A DNA stretch of 64,000 bases from Fragilaria crotonensis (GCA_022925895.1 JAKSYS010000092.1:1-64000); one strand, 5' to 3'. Positions 12,833 to 25,324 are shown, counted from the first letter of the stretch. Notes: generated from the sequence alone by a model not told the origin. Numbers and translations are program-made.

Positions 12833-14907
12833 TTAGAAACTCAGATGTTGAAAACCGGATATTCCTCGAAATCGTAACGAAAATGGAAGCTTGTTTACGA
12901 ACATGATATCACCGGCCAGAGTTACCTTCCGGTACCGAGACATTATGGTAGCTGGTATATTGGTGTAAGTAGCCTGCACTGCTTTTGGCGTCTTTCGGAC
13001 TGTTTTGCCCATGAGCGATCCGACCTCTGGGCCAAATATACGCTCCGCTGCAATAATGTCCTCACGCTTGACAGGACAATTTTGGAACAGGTTCTTGTCC
13101 ACAATGCCCAGGAATGTCTTAGTGCTTGGTCTTCCAATAATTTTTTGTACCTTTCGGGCCAGTACCGCCTTCGAGTAGTCGCGTTCGGAGTACTTAGTAC
13201 GGTTATCCTCTACCGTATTGATCAGGTTCACGTCATAGTGTCCTGTGTCTTCATGGTCCTGCTCCTTGGTATCGATGTAATACAGCCCCTTCGGGGATTG
13301 CTTGAAAACACGCACCGTGCCGTCATGCTTGGTTAGGTGAAAGGCATTTCCTTCCTCGGTATCAAATGTCACGCGGTACCCACGTTCCTTCGCCTTCGCG
13401 AGAGACAATATGTTCGCAATGCCTGTAGGGTTGTACCATACAGTTCCGTATCCACGGAGCTCGCCGATCAATTTAGTACTGGCAACGCCTGCATTGCAGT
13501 GAATGTCCATCGAGTTTGAATGCTCGCGAATGTTCGATAGCAGCTTTTTGTTGCAAAACACATCAACTGTAGACTGGTTATCAAGGAGGATCCAGTCTCG
13601 CGGAAGCCTGCCGTCGTGCTCGATTTGCATGACAACCCCGTGGTCGGAACCGGCAGCGCCGACGTTAACGAAGGCATAGTTGGCGACCTCATCTTGGTCA
13701 TCAAGGAAGTCGATGTCGTACATGCCACTCGTAAGTAGCGTCGTTCCTGACTGTTTCTTGACTGGTTCAGCTGCTGGCTTCTTCTCATCACCCTCCGCCA
13801 CACGTTCACCATCGCACTCGTTTGCGTAGTGTCCTTTCTTCTTGCAGCGGTGACACGTAATGTGTTCTTTACTTCTGGGTTTGGCCTTTTGTCCCCTTTT
13901 TCGTTGTCGGCGTTTACGAAAGCAATCTCCTTCACCTCCCACCTCGCGCTGTCCAAGTCGAGGATTGTTCTGGTAGTTGGAGAGGCGATGAAACGCATCG
14001 GCCCTGCTGCTGGGATAGCGAGCGTTACCCTCGTTATAATCGTTGTTGATCCCTTCGATGTACTTGCCGAAACGAGCACGGTCGCATGTCAACATGAACG
14101 CAACTCCAAGGATCCTGTCTCTGATTTCGGCCTTCAAGGTACCCAGCTCTGCAGGGGTCATTGTGGCCTTGTCTCTCCCGTTTAGGACGTATCGTTCCAT
14201 TCCGATGTCATCATCGATGTTGCCGCCAGTATGTTCGAGCACATCAACGAGATTGTTGAAAACGGTGAGATGCTCCTTCAGAGTAGTGCTTCCGTTCTGC
14301 ATCAAGTTGAAGTATCGCTTCTTTGCTTCATGAATGGCCCTTCCTGGATAGTTCTGGCTTTGGAACGCGTATGCAATGTTCTTGATCAGGATGAGCAGTT
14401 TCAAGCCGTCGCCGCTTCGCCAGATCTCGTCCCAGCCAGTGCTCGATTCCAGCTTCTGCTGCATCATGTCGGTGCATTGGCCCCATACGAGGGCGTATAA
14501 CTTCTTGACGTTTTCGTTGAAGCCTGCCATCTGCTTTCCGACCATTGTGACTGCGTCTCCCACAGCTTCTGCTGACCAGCAGTTGCCGTTGGCGGTAGGT
14601 CATCTGGTATAAAAAACGTTGGTGCTTCGAGAGTGTCGATAGCGAGGCGAATGTCGCCGCCATGCTTGAAAGTCCTACCGCAATAAGCGGATAACTCCTT
14701 CTTGGTTCTGACGAACGTGTCGGCCATTTTCGATTCAGAACAATCAAAGATAGCTCCGTTCAGCTCGTCACATTTTCCTTCAAACTTCTTCGATGCGACA
14801 CGATGACCCTTGTTGAAATTGTAGCCTCTCTTCTTGGCTTCGCCTTCTTCCTTGTCCTTCTGTCCTGCATCACTGTTGCGCTCGGTCCTTTCCTTGGCCT
14901 CTGCCAT
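12833..14907 (-). pseudogene. Copia gag and protease region
   Basis: Gag-like part of the young Copia element, beginning with the ATG at 14,907. It contains a lysine/arginine-rich stretch, a CCHC knuckle (CHRCKKKGHYANEC, about 13,850) and then a protease-like segment with the motif LDNQSTVDVF (about 13,570). The frame is not continuous over the whole region. Confidence 0.8.
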
Positions 14908-14937
14908 GATTAGGTCTTGAGCTTTCTAATTTAATTT

Positions 14938-15265
14938 TGTTGAAACCACAATATCAACATACAGTACCTACGTGCCAATCAGACAACGATACAGTACTGC
15001 AGTCAACACTGGGAGATTAAATCGCTTGTAAATCGGAAAATTAAATTAGAATGAGACTATCACTCGTTTCCCAAGCTGGTCCGTTTACAATTGACCTTTT
15101 CGTTCACACGTGATACGTTCTCAGTCTTGCCGGCACTCAATCGTGACAGCTTCCGTTTCTCCTTAATGTCTTGTTTAGACTCCACGGTTCTCCATCCGGT
15201 ATCCGTTTCGTCTCCGTTCGTCCTCTCACTATGTCCGGTCATTCCGACAGTAATATTATTCAACA
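14938..15265 (-). repeat. 5' LTR of the Copia element
   Basis: 328 bp, identical to 9,528-9,855. Its outer edge abuts the target duplication ACACG at 15,266-15,270. It probably carries the element's promoter, which fires leftward, away from ATPase copy 2. Confidence 0.95.
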
Positions 15266-15323
15266 ACACGTATTGCCATATATCTTTCTTTGCTCATCAT
15301 AACAACCTTGCACTCTCAGTACA

Positions 15324-15361
15324 ATTCACGACGACCACCCTGATCTCACACAAGCTTAGTG
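15324..15361 (+). promoter_or_regulatory. Conserved upstream block of ATPase copy 2
   Basis: The stretch TTCACGACGACCACCCTGAT followed by CTCACAC lies 116 bases before the start ATG. It is shared with copies 3 (20,155) and 4 (25,325) at nearly the same distance, while the DNA further upstream differs. It probably marks the core promoter or transcription start of the family. No experimental support. Confidence 0.45.
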
Positions 15362-15439
15362 GATAGTCGACACTCGATAACGGCAGGGCAACGAACGCCC
15401 ACATTTTGCATTGTTCCAGAACGTACTTGGTTCAAACCG

Positions 15440-18400
15440 ATGAAGGTAGACAATGCTTCCCGTTCCGTATTAACGAGCTACGTTACTAACCTGCAACAAT
15501 TGTCCTGGCGCAAAGCTAGCGTTGCTCAAGATGATAACCCCTTCGTATCAGGTTCAAAGAACAGATGCATCGTCGTGGCGCGGGAAAAGGAACTGCAAGT
15601 TTTACGCGATTGTTATGATCGAGTTACCACGATGGAAAGGACTGAAGCAGTGACGATTCACGGTCCATCAGGGGTGGGAAAGACTGCTCTCGTGCGCTCC
15701 TTCATCCAAACTCTTCCAGATGGCGTATTCCAGATGGAAGGAAAATTCAACCAGCGTCAATTGCGTGCTCCATACTCTGCCCTTGCTGCAGCATCCGATC
15801 AACTCTGCCACCAGATAATGAGACGGGAGAACAGCATTGAAATTCGCAACAGAATCAGAGCCGTTCTGGGTCCGGATGTAAGTTTGTTGGGAAATCTGGT
15901 TCAAACCTTGTCCGAAATGACTGCAGAGGATGACAGTAGACGCCACGAAACCACAGGAAGTGGCTCTCAGATGTTCACAAGATTCAAGCTTTTGTTTCGA
16001 GCATTTCTTCGATGCGTGGCATCTCCGGAAGCACCTGTGGTCTTCTTCCTCGACGATTTGCAATGGGCTGACGTTTCTTCGTTGGAGGTCTTGAAAACGC
16101 TTCTGGCCAATGGTCAGTCGCATTGCATCTTGCTAGTGTGTTCGTATCGTGAGGGTGAGATGACTGCCGATGCGTTGGAGCGATTCAACCTTGCTGAGCG
16201 AGAAACTACGGACGCGGACGACTCCTCCGTCCATAGTCGGTTGTCTACGCAAAGTTCTCAAATCACGGATATCGCGATTGCTGGATTGGATAGCAAGTCA
16301 TTCAATCAGCTTATATCAGGGACGCTTGGAATCGACCATCTTCGAACTGAATCGCTGAGTGCTGTACTTTGGAACAAGACTAATGGGAACCCGTTCCACG
16401 CACTTAATTTTCTAGATATGCTCCATCGGCGCGGTATGCTCTGGAGAGAAAACCACGGCCCCTGGACTTGGGACGAGGATCGCATTTTGCGCGAAACGAA
16501 CGTGACTGAAAATCTGGCTGATATTCTGGCTTCAAGAATGCGCGATCTTCCTGAGCAGGTACGATCAATATTGCAGATTGCATCCTTCATTGGGAATGAC
16601 TTTCCTGCGGCTGCCCTGGTGATGATTGTTCACGAGGAGCAGGATATGGTTGTAGTGGAGTACTCGTTCGAACGGCATTCTAAGGAAGCGATTCACGAGC
16701 GCATTGTTGCTGCCTTAGCAATGGCCGTTGCCGCTGGCCTATTAGAGACCATGCCTGAAGTCGATTATTTTAAGTTCACGCATGACAAGATTCAAGAAGT
16801 GTTATATGAGACTCTCATGCCTGACGAAATGGAACGACAGCTGCTGCACCAGCGAATCGGTACCTTGATTTGGGACTCCGTCAAAAGTGAGAAAGGTGTG
16901 GCAAAGTCAGAGGCTTCTGATTGGCATATATTCTTGGCGGCGCACAACCTGAATCGAGCTGTCAGCCTGGTCGATTACTCGGGTTCAAGGTGCGATCTGA
17001 TCGAGCTGAACCTTGCAGCAGCGAAACTTGCTATTGGGAAGGCAGCATTCGGCCCCGCTGCTGACTATCTAGGAATAGCGGTGTCGCTGGTTCATAGTGA
17101 CGATTCATTGTGGGACGATCGATATGACTTATGCATTGATGTGTTTATTCTGGCCGCCGAAACGCAGAAGAATGCAGGAATGTTGTCACGAAGCAGTGTC
17201 TTGGTGAAGGAGATAAGTGGCCGGGCAAGGTCCTTTCATCACCACGCTACCGCACGTTTCATCGAAATAGATTCCTTATCGCTGCAAGGCGACCTAAAAG
17301 GTGCCATCCTGCTTGGATTGAAAGTGCTCAGACAGCTGGGAGTCAAGTTTCCTCGAAAGATTGGTGACTTAGCCATCGTCACCGAGATGCTCAGGGTGAA
17401 GGCAGCTATGGGTAGAAGGTCAATCCCGGACTTATTGTTGCTTCCTGAAATGGCAGACGAGACTGTGATATTGGCGTTTAGCCTCATGAATGCCATAGCG
17501 CTCAAGTGCTGTTTGGTGGGGGACCCGTTTCAAGCGACTTTCGTGGCGATCATCTTGCGGATGATTCGACTGACGCTTAAGTTCGGAGTGTCTCCGGTTC
17601 ATTCCCCTACTGCATTTGCCTATTGGGGGGCTATACACTCGGTTTTGGGCAAGTTTGACGATGCTCTGCAAGCTGAGCAGCTCGCTTTCGACGTCGTTAA
17701 CAAGTTTGAAGCGGAATCTGTCAGAGCGTCAGCCCTGATCGACAGCTATTGCATGAATCATTTTTGGAGGAATGCCCTAGATTCCAGTGCTCGATGCGAT
17801 TTCCTGAATGCATATTACACGGCCTTGAGTTACGGGCATGTGTTCACTGCGCAAACTGGTTTTGTAGGATGGATTAGTGCCGGGTTATACGTTGACGATT
17901 CTCTGGTGGAGTTAAACTCTACCACGAGGCGTGTTGTTCAGGAAATTCGAGAATTTCAGACGAATGGCTGTTTGAAGCCCATTCTGCCAGTTTGGCAAGT
18001 TGTAAGTTTGGATTTTGTACTTGCTACCTGCCATTTTCCCGCATCAATATGCTAGATCTAACATGGACGTCTTAGTTTTTGAATATGAGTGGTGACACAA
18101 GCAACACGAATCCTGCGAGTTTGACGGGCGAAGCTGTCGACGATGAGCTTACGCGTGCGTTGCATCAAAGCGATTCCAAAGTGGTACTCATGATCACGAG
18201 TGTCTGTCACTTGATTCTTGGCTTTGTGTATGAGGATTGGCAGACCGTCAAAGGCCATCTGCCAACCGCTCAAAAGCACATCAAGGATGTCGAAGGATTC
18301 TTTACCACGGGATTCATGCTTACATGGATTGCAGCCTGCAATTATGACTTGTATTACGGTTACGGGATAAGTCGGCACAAAAGGGATGGCCGCCGAGCCC

Positions 18401-18771
18401 ATCGTCGAGTCAAGAAGTGGGCGACTTCGGGAACGATCATGCTAGTTGGTCCGAGCACTTTTTTGGACGCAATGGAGGGTCTTTGTGTTAAGAACGCGCC
18501 GGTGGAGCAAGTCGAGATACTGTTTGAGAAAGCTGTGTCTGCGTGCGCTGCCGCACGATGTAGGTTTTTTGAGGCACTGTCGAACGAACGACTCGCTAGA
18601 CTGTTTCGAAGCGAAGAGCCTAACATTACGAAGCGCTTAACGTATCTGAAACGGGCAGCTAACCTGTATCGCAGTTGGGGAGCAGTGGCAAAGGCTGAGT
18701 GGCTCGAGAACGGTGATGACGACTACACATCTCCTAGTGATTTGGTAGTGGATAGTTTGAGTCCACAATGA
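15440..18771 (+). CDS. STAND/AAA_16 ATPase with TPR-like C-terminus, copy 2
   Basis: Two exons (15,440-18,001 and 18,076-18,771) joined in phase 0, 1,085 aa. Residues about 45-330 form an AAA_16/STAND nucleotide-binding domain with Walker A GPSGVGKT at 75-82 and Walker B VVFFLDDLQWAD, acidic pair at 205-206. The rest is a long helical region like the TPR-type part of COG3899 proteins, ending LYRSWGAVAKAEWLE. In bacterial multi-domain kinases and cyclase-associated proteins of this family a GAF, kinase or cyclase output domain normally follows. None is present here. The likely role is an ATP-dependent signalling switch or scaffold, with unknown partner. I chose the ATG at 15,440 because it aligns with the starts of copies 3 and 4. 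It has no signal peptide or membrane segment. A Copia element lies just upstream. Confidence 0.85.
18002..18075 (+). other. Intron of ATPase copy 2
   Basis: 74 bases, GTAAGT...CTTAG, phase 0, at the position conserved in all four copies. Confidence 0.9.
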
Positions 18772-20154
18772 TGATATCATGGCCGATTATTGCTTGTTGT
18801 TCTCAACCTTTGTCTAAAGCTTTACCCTAGACTCCGAGTACAACAATGTAACCATCGAAACTTGTGTCGCCCCGCTTTTTTACTTGATTCGTCTTTCTGG
18901 AGCTAGGTACCATCTTGGTTCAAACCCAGGATTGGTAAGCTCGTTGCAAGGATTGGCGGGTGGGTTTTGAACTTTAGTTCTAGTTCGATATCCGCGAAAA
19001 TCCAACCTGGGATGATTAGACAGTCGGGTTTGTCATATTCAATAGTATTGGTTGACGAAGGCGAGACACGTTCACTAGGCTGCAATCACATTCGAGAATA
19101 CTGGCCTTCGACGTTTATTAACACTGAAGTTGTCGGACCGGTTACTACCTCGACTGTTCGGATAGCGACGAGACGGCGGATGGGGTTGTAACCCGCATTT
19201 CTTCTTGATTCTGAGCATGTTTTTCTGCAATTCATGAAATGACTCGTGCGGACGCAATCATGATTGTTGGAGTTGTTCGTTCTCAGCCTTCTCAAGAATA
19301 TCTCCGAAGGAATCGATGAAATCACAGTCTCGCACCAGCTTTGATCTTCTGATGGTAGGTATCATGGGCCATGTGTCGGTACGAATGGAAGATATGATCC
19401 GAGCAGAGACGAACTTCGAACCCAGTGATAATTCTTTTACGAAGAAGCGAAACGCATGGCGAACTACTCGTATGCATAGTCTCGCACCAATAACATGTCC
19501 GCGTTGATTTGGATTGACGATTGTTTTGTATTGTCAACACTCAGTGATGCCGAGTGTCGTATATCGTGGACCGTGGACCGTGGACCATCCCGCATTCCAC
19601 GTTGTGTGTTCTTATCACTGGTCTGGACTCCCTGTACTAGTTTCGTGCTACCGGTACTACTACCGGTAGTAGATGACATACACGGAGAAAATCGTTCTGA
19701 CCCCCGGCTCCCAGCAGTGGTTCATGCGGAAGCCCGCTTGAGATGTCCCTGGGTTGATTACTGGGCATAAAAGTTCCTGAACGATCGCTTAAATGGTAAT
19801 AAAATCGTGTTGAAATACACAGGCAATTCGAGCTTGATATAGTCGTCGATGTGTCGATGTTGAAGTGGTAGTAGAATGTAGTACATAGAGGTACACTTCT
19901 CTGTGCTCATGTGGATCACATGTCCGTTGTCGTCAAAATAGGCAACAGGGTTTTCCGTGGTGACAACAAAGATACTCTTTCTACATGTTGCAAGTACCAG
20001 GGATTTCGAATGGCATTGAATTAAAAAAGACCTGCTGCTTGATGTGTCCGATGCGGGGTCATGCAAAACGAAAGTACAATTTTTCTGTGATCCCTACGAA
20101 CCAACATATCACTTGTCACATCATGCCATTAACCCGCAATTTTATGTTCACATC
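18772..20154. other. Intergenic region between ATPase copies 2 and 3
   Basis: No gene recognised. The part at about 18,895-18,965 matches the 3' flank of copy 1. At 19,566-19,587 there is a triple GTGGACC repeat, and at 19,657-19,672 a perfect 16-base palindrome, CTACTACCGGTAGTAG. A TTCTCTGTGCTCATGTG motif at about 19,894-19,911 is also found upstream of copy 4. Confidence 0.6.
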
Positions 20155-20187
20155 ATTTCACGACGAACGCCCCAATCTCACACACGC
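20155..20187 (+). promoter_or_regulatory. Conserved upstream block of ATPase copy 3
   Basis: ATTTCACGACGAACGCCCC followed by AATCTCACAC, 116 bases before the ATG, the same spacing as in copy 2. Probable core promoter element of the family. Confidence 0.45.
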
Positions 20188-20270
20188 GTAGTCGATAGAA
20201 GACAGTTGACACCGAGACGGAAACCGAAGGCTCACATTTCTCATTTCCAGAACTGAGTGCGTTCAAGGAG

Positions 20271-23200
20271 ATGGAACACAGGAAGCGTTCCCGTTCAGTT
20301 TTAAGAAGCTACGTTAGAAACCTGCAGCAGAAGCTTCCAATAGTTGATGTGAGCGAGGGAGTAACGACATTGTCATGGCGGAAAGTTCGAAGCGCTCAAG
20401 ATGATAACCTCTTTGTTTCAGTTTCAAAGAACAAACGCGTCATCATGGCACGGGACAAGGAAATGCAACTACTTCGCGATTGTTATGATCAAGTTATCAC
20501 ATTGAAAAGGACAGAAGTAGTAACGATTCACGGGCCAACAGGGATCGGAAAGACTGCTCTCGTGCAATCCTTCATCAAGACTCTCCCAGAAGATGCATTC
20601 TACATGGAGGGAAAATTCAACCAGCTTCAGTTGCGTGCTCCGTACGCTGCACTTGCTGCAGCATCCGATCAACTTTGCCACCAAATTATGAGACGTGAGA
20701 ACAGTATGGAAATACGCAACAGAATCAGAGCTGTTCTTGGTCCGGATGTGAGTTTGTTGGGAAATCTGGTGCAAACCTTGTCCGAAATGACTGCAGAGGA
20801 TGACAGTACTGTCCACCACACCGCTGGCAGTGGCGCTCAGATGTTCACCCGATTCAAGCTTTTGTTTCGAGCGTTTCTACGATGTGTGGCGTCTCCGGAA
20901 ACTCCTGTGGTTTTCTTTCTCGACGACTTGCAATGGGCTGACGTCCCTTCGTTAGAGGTCTTGAAAACTCTTCTGACCAATGGCCTGTCGCATTGCATCT
21001 TGTTAGTGTGTTCGTATCGCGAGGGAAAGATGACTGCAGATCACTTGCAACTATACAACCTTGCTGAGCGAGAAACAACAGACGCGATCGACTCCTCCGG
21101 TAGTACTCAGTTGTCTACCCAAAGTTCTCAAATCACGGATATCGCTATTGCTGGCTTGGGTCGTCGGTCCTTCAATCAGCTTATATCTGGGACGCTTGGA
21201 ATCGACCATCGTCGAACGGAATCGTTGAGTGCTGTACTTTGGAACAAGACCGACGGGAACCCGTTCCACGCACTTAATTTTCTTGACATGCTCCACCGGC
21301 GCGGTATGCTCTGGAGAGAGAACGACGGCTCCTGGACTTGGGACGAGGATCACATTTTGCGAGAAACGAACGTGACGGAGAACCTGGCTGATATTCTGGC
21401 GTCAAGATTGCGCGATCTTCCTGAGCAGGTACGATCAATTTTACAAATTGCATCCTTTATTGGGAATGATTTTCCAGCTTCTGCTCTGGTGATGATTGCG
21501 CACGAGGAGCAGGATATGGTTGAAGTAGAGTACTCGTTCGAGCGGCATTCTAAGGAAGTGATTCGCGAACGCATGGTTGCTGCATTAACGATGGCCGTTG
21601 CCGCTGGCCTGTTGGAGACCATGCCGGAACCTGATCATTTTAAGTTTGCCCATAACACGATTCAAGAAGTGTTATATGAGACTCTCATGCCTGACGAAGT
21701 GGAGCGACAGCTGCTGCACCGGCGAATCGGTATCTTGATGTGGGACTCGGTGAAAGGATTGGCCAAGTCGCAGGTTTCTGATTGGCATATATTCTTGGCG
21801 GCGCACAATCTGAATCGAGCTGTCAGCCTGGTTGATTGCTCGGGTTCAAGGTGCGAACTGATCGAACTGAACCTTGCAGCTGCGAACCTTGCAATTGAGA
21901 AGGCAGCATTCGGCGCAGCTGCGGACTATCTTGGTATGGCAGTTTCGCTTATTCAGAGTGACGATTCATTGTGGAACGATCGATATGACTTATGCATTGA
22001 TGTTTTTAATATGGCCGCCGAAACTGAGAAGAATGCAGGAATGTTTTCACAAAGCAGTGTCTTGGTGAAGGAGATTCAGGTCCGAGCAAGGTCCCGTAAT
22101 GACCACGCTACTGCTTGTGTCGTGGAAATGGATTCCTTATCTTTACAAGGTGACCTTAAGGGTTCAGTCCTGCTTGGGTTGAAAGTGCTCCGACAGCTGG
22201 GAGTCAAGTTTCCTCGAAGGATTGATCTGTTAGTTGTTGCCAACGAGATGCTCAAGGTAAAGGCAGCCATGGGTAGAAGGCCACTCCCCGAGTTACTGTT
22301 TCTTCCTGAAATGCTTGACGAGACTGTGATATTGGCGTTCAGTGTCATGAATGCCATAGCAGTCAATTGTTACTTGGTGGGGGGGCTATATAAAGGAATC
22401 TATGCTATGATGAGTTTGCGGATGTTTCGGCTCACGCTCAAGTTCGGCGTATCTCCGCTTCATTCCCCTTTCGCATTTGTCACTTGGGGGACTATACACT
22501 CTTATTTGGGCAAGGTTGATGTCGCTCTACAAGCTGAAAAACTCGCTTTCGACGTCGTTAACAAGTATAATGTCGAGTCTGTCAGGGCATCAGTCCTTAT
22601 CTCCAGCTATGGGATGAATCATTTTTGGAGGAATGCGCTGGATTCTAGTGCTCGACGCGACTTTCTTAACGCATATCATACAGCCTTGAGCTATGGACAT
22701 GTTGTTGTTGCGCAAACTGGTGTTTTAGCGTGGATGGCTGCCGGTTTATACCTTGACGATCCTTTGGCGGAATTGAACTCTACCACGAGGAGGGTGGTTC
22801 AGGAAATGCGAGAATTTCAGACGAATGGCGCGTTGGTGTTCCTTCTGCCAGTTTGGCAAATTGTAAGTTCGGGCTTGTGGATTGGTATGCGTGCAATTAG
22901 CCCACTAACATTATTGTGCAAACGCCGTTCACATCATAGTTTCTGAATATATGTGGTGACCCAAGCAACACGAATCCTGCGAAATTGATAGGTGAAGCTG
23001 TCAACGACGAGTTTGCGCGGGAGTTGCATCAAGTGGATTCCAGAGTGGCTCTAGTCAATGCAAGTCGCTGTCACTTGATTCTTGGCTTTGTGTATGAAGA
23101 TTGGCAGGCCGTCAAACTCCATTTGCCCATTTTTCAAAAGTACAAAAAGGAGGTTGAAGGATACTTTACCACGGGATTCATGCTCACCTGGTGTGCGGCC

Positions 23201-23599
23201 TGCCATTATGACATGTATTTCGCTGATGGAATAAGTCGGTACAAAAGAGACGGTCGCCGAGCTCATCGTCGAGTTAAGAAGTGGGCAACGACGGGAACGA
23301 CCATGCTTATTGGTCCTAGCACTTTTTTGGAAGCAATGGAGGGCCTTTGTGTTAAGAAAGCGCCATTGGACCAAGTCGAGATAATGTTTGAGAAAGCTGC
23401 TTCTGCGTGCGCTGCCGGACGATGTAGATTTTTCGAGGCATTATCGAACGAACGACTCGCTAGGCTCTTTCGTGGCGAAAAGCCAAACGCAACCAAACGC
23501 TCGAAGTATCTGAATAGGGCAGCTGAACTGTATAGAAGCTGGGGAGCAGTGGCAAAGGCTGAGTGGCTCGAGAACGGGGATGGACATACGCACTTGTGA
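20271..23599 (+). CDS. STAND/AAA_16 ATPase with TPR-like C-terminus, copy 3
   Basis: Two exons (20,271-22,862 and 22,940-23,599), phase 0, 1,083 aa. The Walker A is GPTGIGKT (residues 88-95), slightly different from the other copies. The Walker B VVFFLDDLQWAD is unchanged (acidic pair 218-219). It carries a 13-residue N-terminal segment that copies 2 and 4 lack (the QKLPIVDVSEGVT region). It is otherwise collinear with its neighbours over the whole length, including the helical C-terminal half ending in YRSWGAVAKAEWLE. Both exons are open, so the gene is probably functional. No output domain follows. The family assignment is by motifs and architecture, and the biological role is unknown. Confidence 0.85.
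22863..22939 (+). other. Intron of ATPase copy 3
   Basis: 77 bases, GTAAGT...CATAG, phase 0, at the family position. Confidence 0.9.
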
Positions 23600-24808
23600 C
23601 CTGAGATTGGTCAGTGTGATTTCACAACGATGATAGACTCAGACTCTGTGTCCTAACATAGTGTCAAAACTAGGCTCCCACTGAACTAGATTGTTTGTTC
23701 ACATTTTTCCTCTTGCATCCCCGTCTCAATCTTGGTTTGTCCTACTGGACTACTTGTAAGGGAGACGTGTTTGGCATGACGGTCACTTTCGTCGCGGAGT
23801 CGGTAATTGTTGCTCCAATTGCTTTCTTGCACAGCTCAGCATGGATGCTGATGCCATGGCTTCCCAATCTCAACGGTTTCATGGACAGCATCGACCAGAA
23901 GCACTCGTAGCGGGTAGACCACGGGTGCACCTCGTTACTCCTCAACGGGAGCATAACCTCAAGATACGAAACAGCCCTCTGGCACCAAGCAACCTACGGG
24001 CCTCGCAGACCTGTCTGTATAGGGCGCAATGGCTGGAGCTCCCCCACGACAAACAACATAAACCGGATCACACATGGCACAGACCTGCGCACGCAGCTAC
24101 ACCACCGAACCCATTGCATAAAACTTGTCCGTTGGCCCATAAAAGCCAAGGACTGCAAGGGTATGTCACAAGCTTTGGGAGAGAAAAGAAAGCTGGAATC
24201 CGACTCCACATCCCCGAAGACAGCAAAGAAAAATTTTAACAAGAAGCTAAAGTTGCAAAGGCTTATGTTGCAAAGATTGAGCAGCGTGCAAAGGAATGCG
24301 ACAAAGGCGACTCGGAGATTGACTCTGAATGACTCCTTGGGTGGACCAAGGCGATAGCAACTCTAATGACAATCTCGACATCCGTCTCACATCCCTCCTC
24401 CAAGCCTTGAAGACAGCGGACGCGCATCCTACGGCAAACTCCTGCCCCTTGGTGTTGTTGCCCAAGTTCTCCGTTCGATCAGCTTCGTGTCAGTTGCCTT
24501 CCCTTCGTATGCATCCATCTTCGTACTTGACAGCGGCTCGGCTTCGGGGTGTACGAGGTCCGTTGCTCAAAATGCAAGAATTCTTGATTGAATGCAATCT
24601 TGACGTATCTTCATCATTGCAGTACAAGTAGTCCAGTTGACAGTAGACAATGGTGAACAGAGAACAGATGACAGAAAAAGGAAAAACACAGTTTTGTTGA
24701 GCACAAGGATTCTGTGATGGGAGGGCGGTAAAAACAAAAATGAGCAACAAATCCGTTTTGCATTTTTGTTTTTGTAAAGGGAATTTCCGTTGAAGGGAAG
24801 GCCTTAAA

Positions 24809-24868
24809 CGTTTCGAGCTTGATCGATGCTCGATGCGTCAGGTTCATTTCTCTGTGCTCATGTGTATC
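24809..24868 (+). repeat. 60-base direct repeat, unit 1
   Basis: Begins CGTTTCGAGCTTGATCGATG and ends TTTCTCTGTGCTCATGTGTATC. Paired with the unit at 24,983-25,047. Shorter versions of the 3' half occur upstream of copy 3 (about 19,894) and, weakly, at about 9,277. Confidence 0.85.
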
Positions 24869-24982
24869 GATCGGCACCTAAAATAGCTATTCTTGGAACA
24901 TATCGAAACAGCCTTACGCAAACATGCCTGCTCATGACTTAGGGCCCGAATTATCCGGAGTGTTATTTGTATGTCATACATG

Positions 24983-25047
24983 CGTTTCGAGATTGATCGA
25001 TGCTTGATGGGATGCGTCAGGTTCATTTCTCTGTGCTCATGTGTATC
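24983..25047 (+). repeat. 60-base direct repeat, unit 2
   Basis: Same sequence as unit 1 with a few substitutions and a 5-base insertion before GATGCGTCAGG. The 3' part, GTCAGGTTCATTTCTCTGTG and on, is identical. Confidence 0.85.
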
Positions 25048-25324
25048 CCTGTAAAGAGTGAACTTTCATAGAAATGTAGAAGAACACGTTTTATGCAGCA
25101 GCGTTTGATACTACAGTACACTACTCCAGACTCCAGACGCTCAGACAATTCCAAGTGATATGAACAGTAGCAGCGTACTCCAGTACGGGGTCTACTCTTT
25201 ATTTCAGCTCATGACTTGTGTCATGGCTTTTCGTTCATACATAGATCGCCTTCGAAGGCTCGTGGCGCTCCGAAAAAGCATTTTTCTTTTTAAGATTGCA
25301 TCATATATATCTCTGTTAAAAAAT

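Larger units (their letters stand above)
9528..15265 (-). mobile_element. Young Ty1/Copia LTR retrotransposon
   Basis: Element of 5,738 bp on the minus strand, bounded by two 328-bp LTRs that read identical base for base and by a 5-bp target duplication ACACG (9,523-9,527 and 15,266-15,270). The LTRs start TGTTGAA and end TTCAACA, a 7-bp inverted terminal pair. Parts in transcription order: gag with a CCHC zinc knuckle (about 14,907-13,400), protease and start of integrase (about 13,600-12,830), integrase (about 12,790-11,400) with an acidic, repetitive tail, reverse transcriptase (about 11,300-10,400) and RNase H (about 10,430-9,650). Its ends look whole, but the coding part is interrupted about four to six times. 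The identical LTRs indicate a very recent insertion. It landed about 170 bp upstream of ATPase copy 2. Confidence 0.93.
23600..25324. other. Intergenic region between ATPase copies 3 and 4
   Basis: No gene can be supported. Scattered open stretches at about 23,840-24,630 (for example a lysine-rich one at 24,163-24,357) match nothing I recognise. At 24,809-24,868 and 24,983-25,047 there is an imperfect direct repeat of about 60 bases. Confidence 0.55.

Noticed and set aside
18890-18935. A tRNA-like T-loop, GGTTCAAACCC, with a possible 5-bp stem
   Set aside because: No acceptor, D or anticodon arm can be folded around it, and the flank is part of the duplicated ATPase 3' region.
23840-24631. 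Possible protein remnants (lysine-rich and LDSGSA-like pieces) between ATPase copies 3 and 4
   Set aside because: No frame stays open, no convincing family motif is present, and no terminal repeats were found. It is too weak to call a gene or an element.
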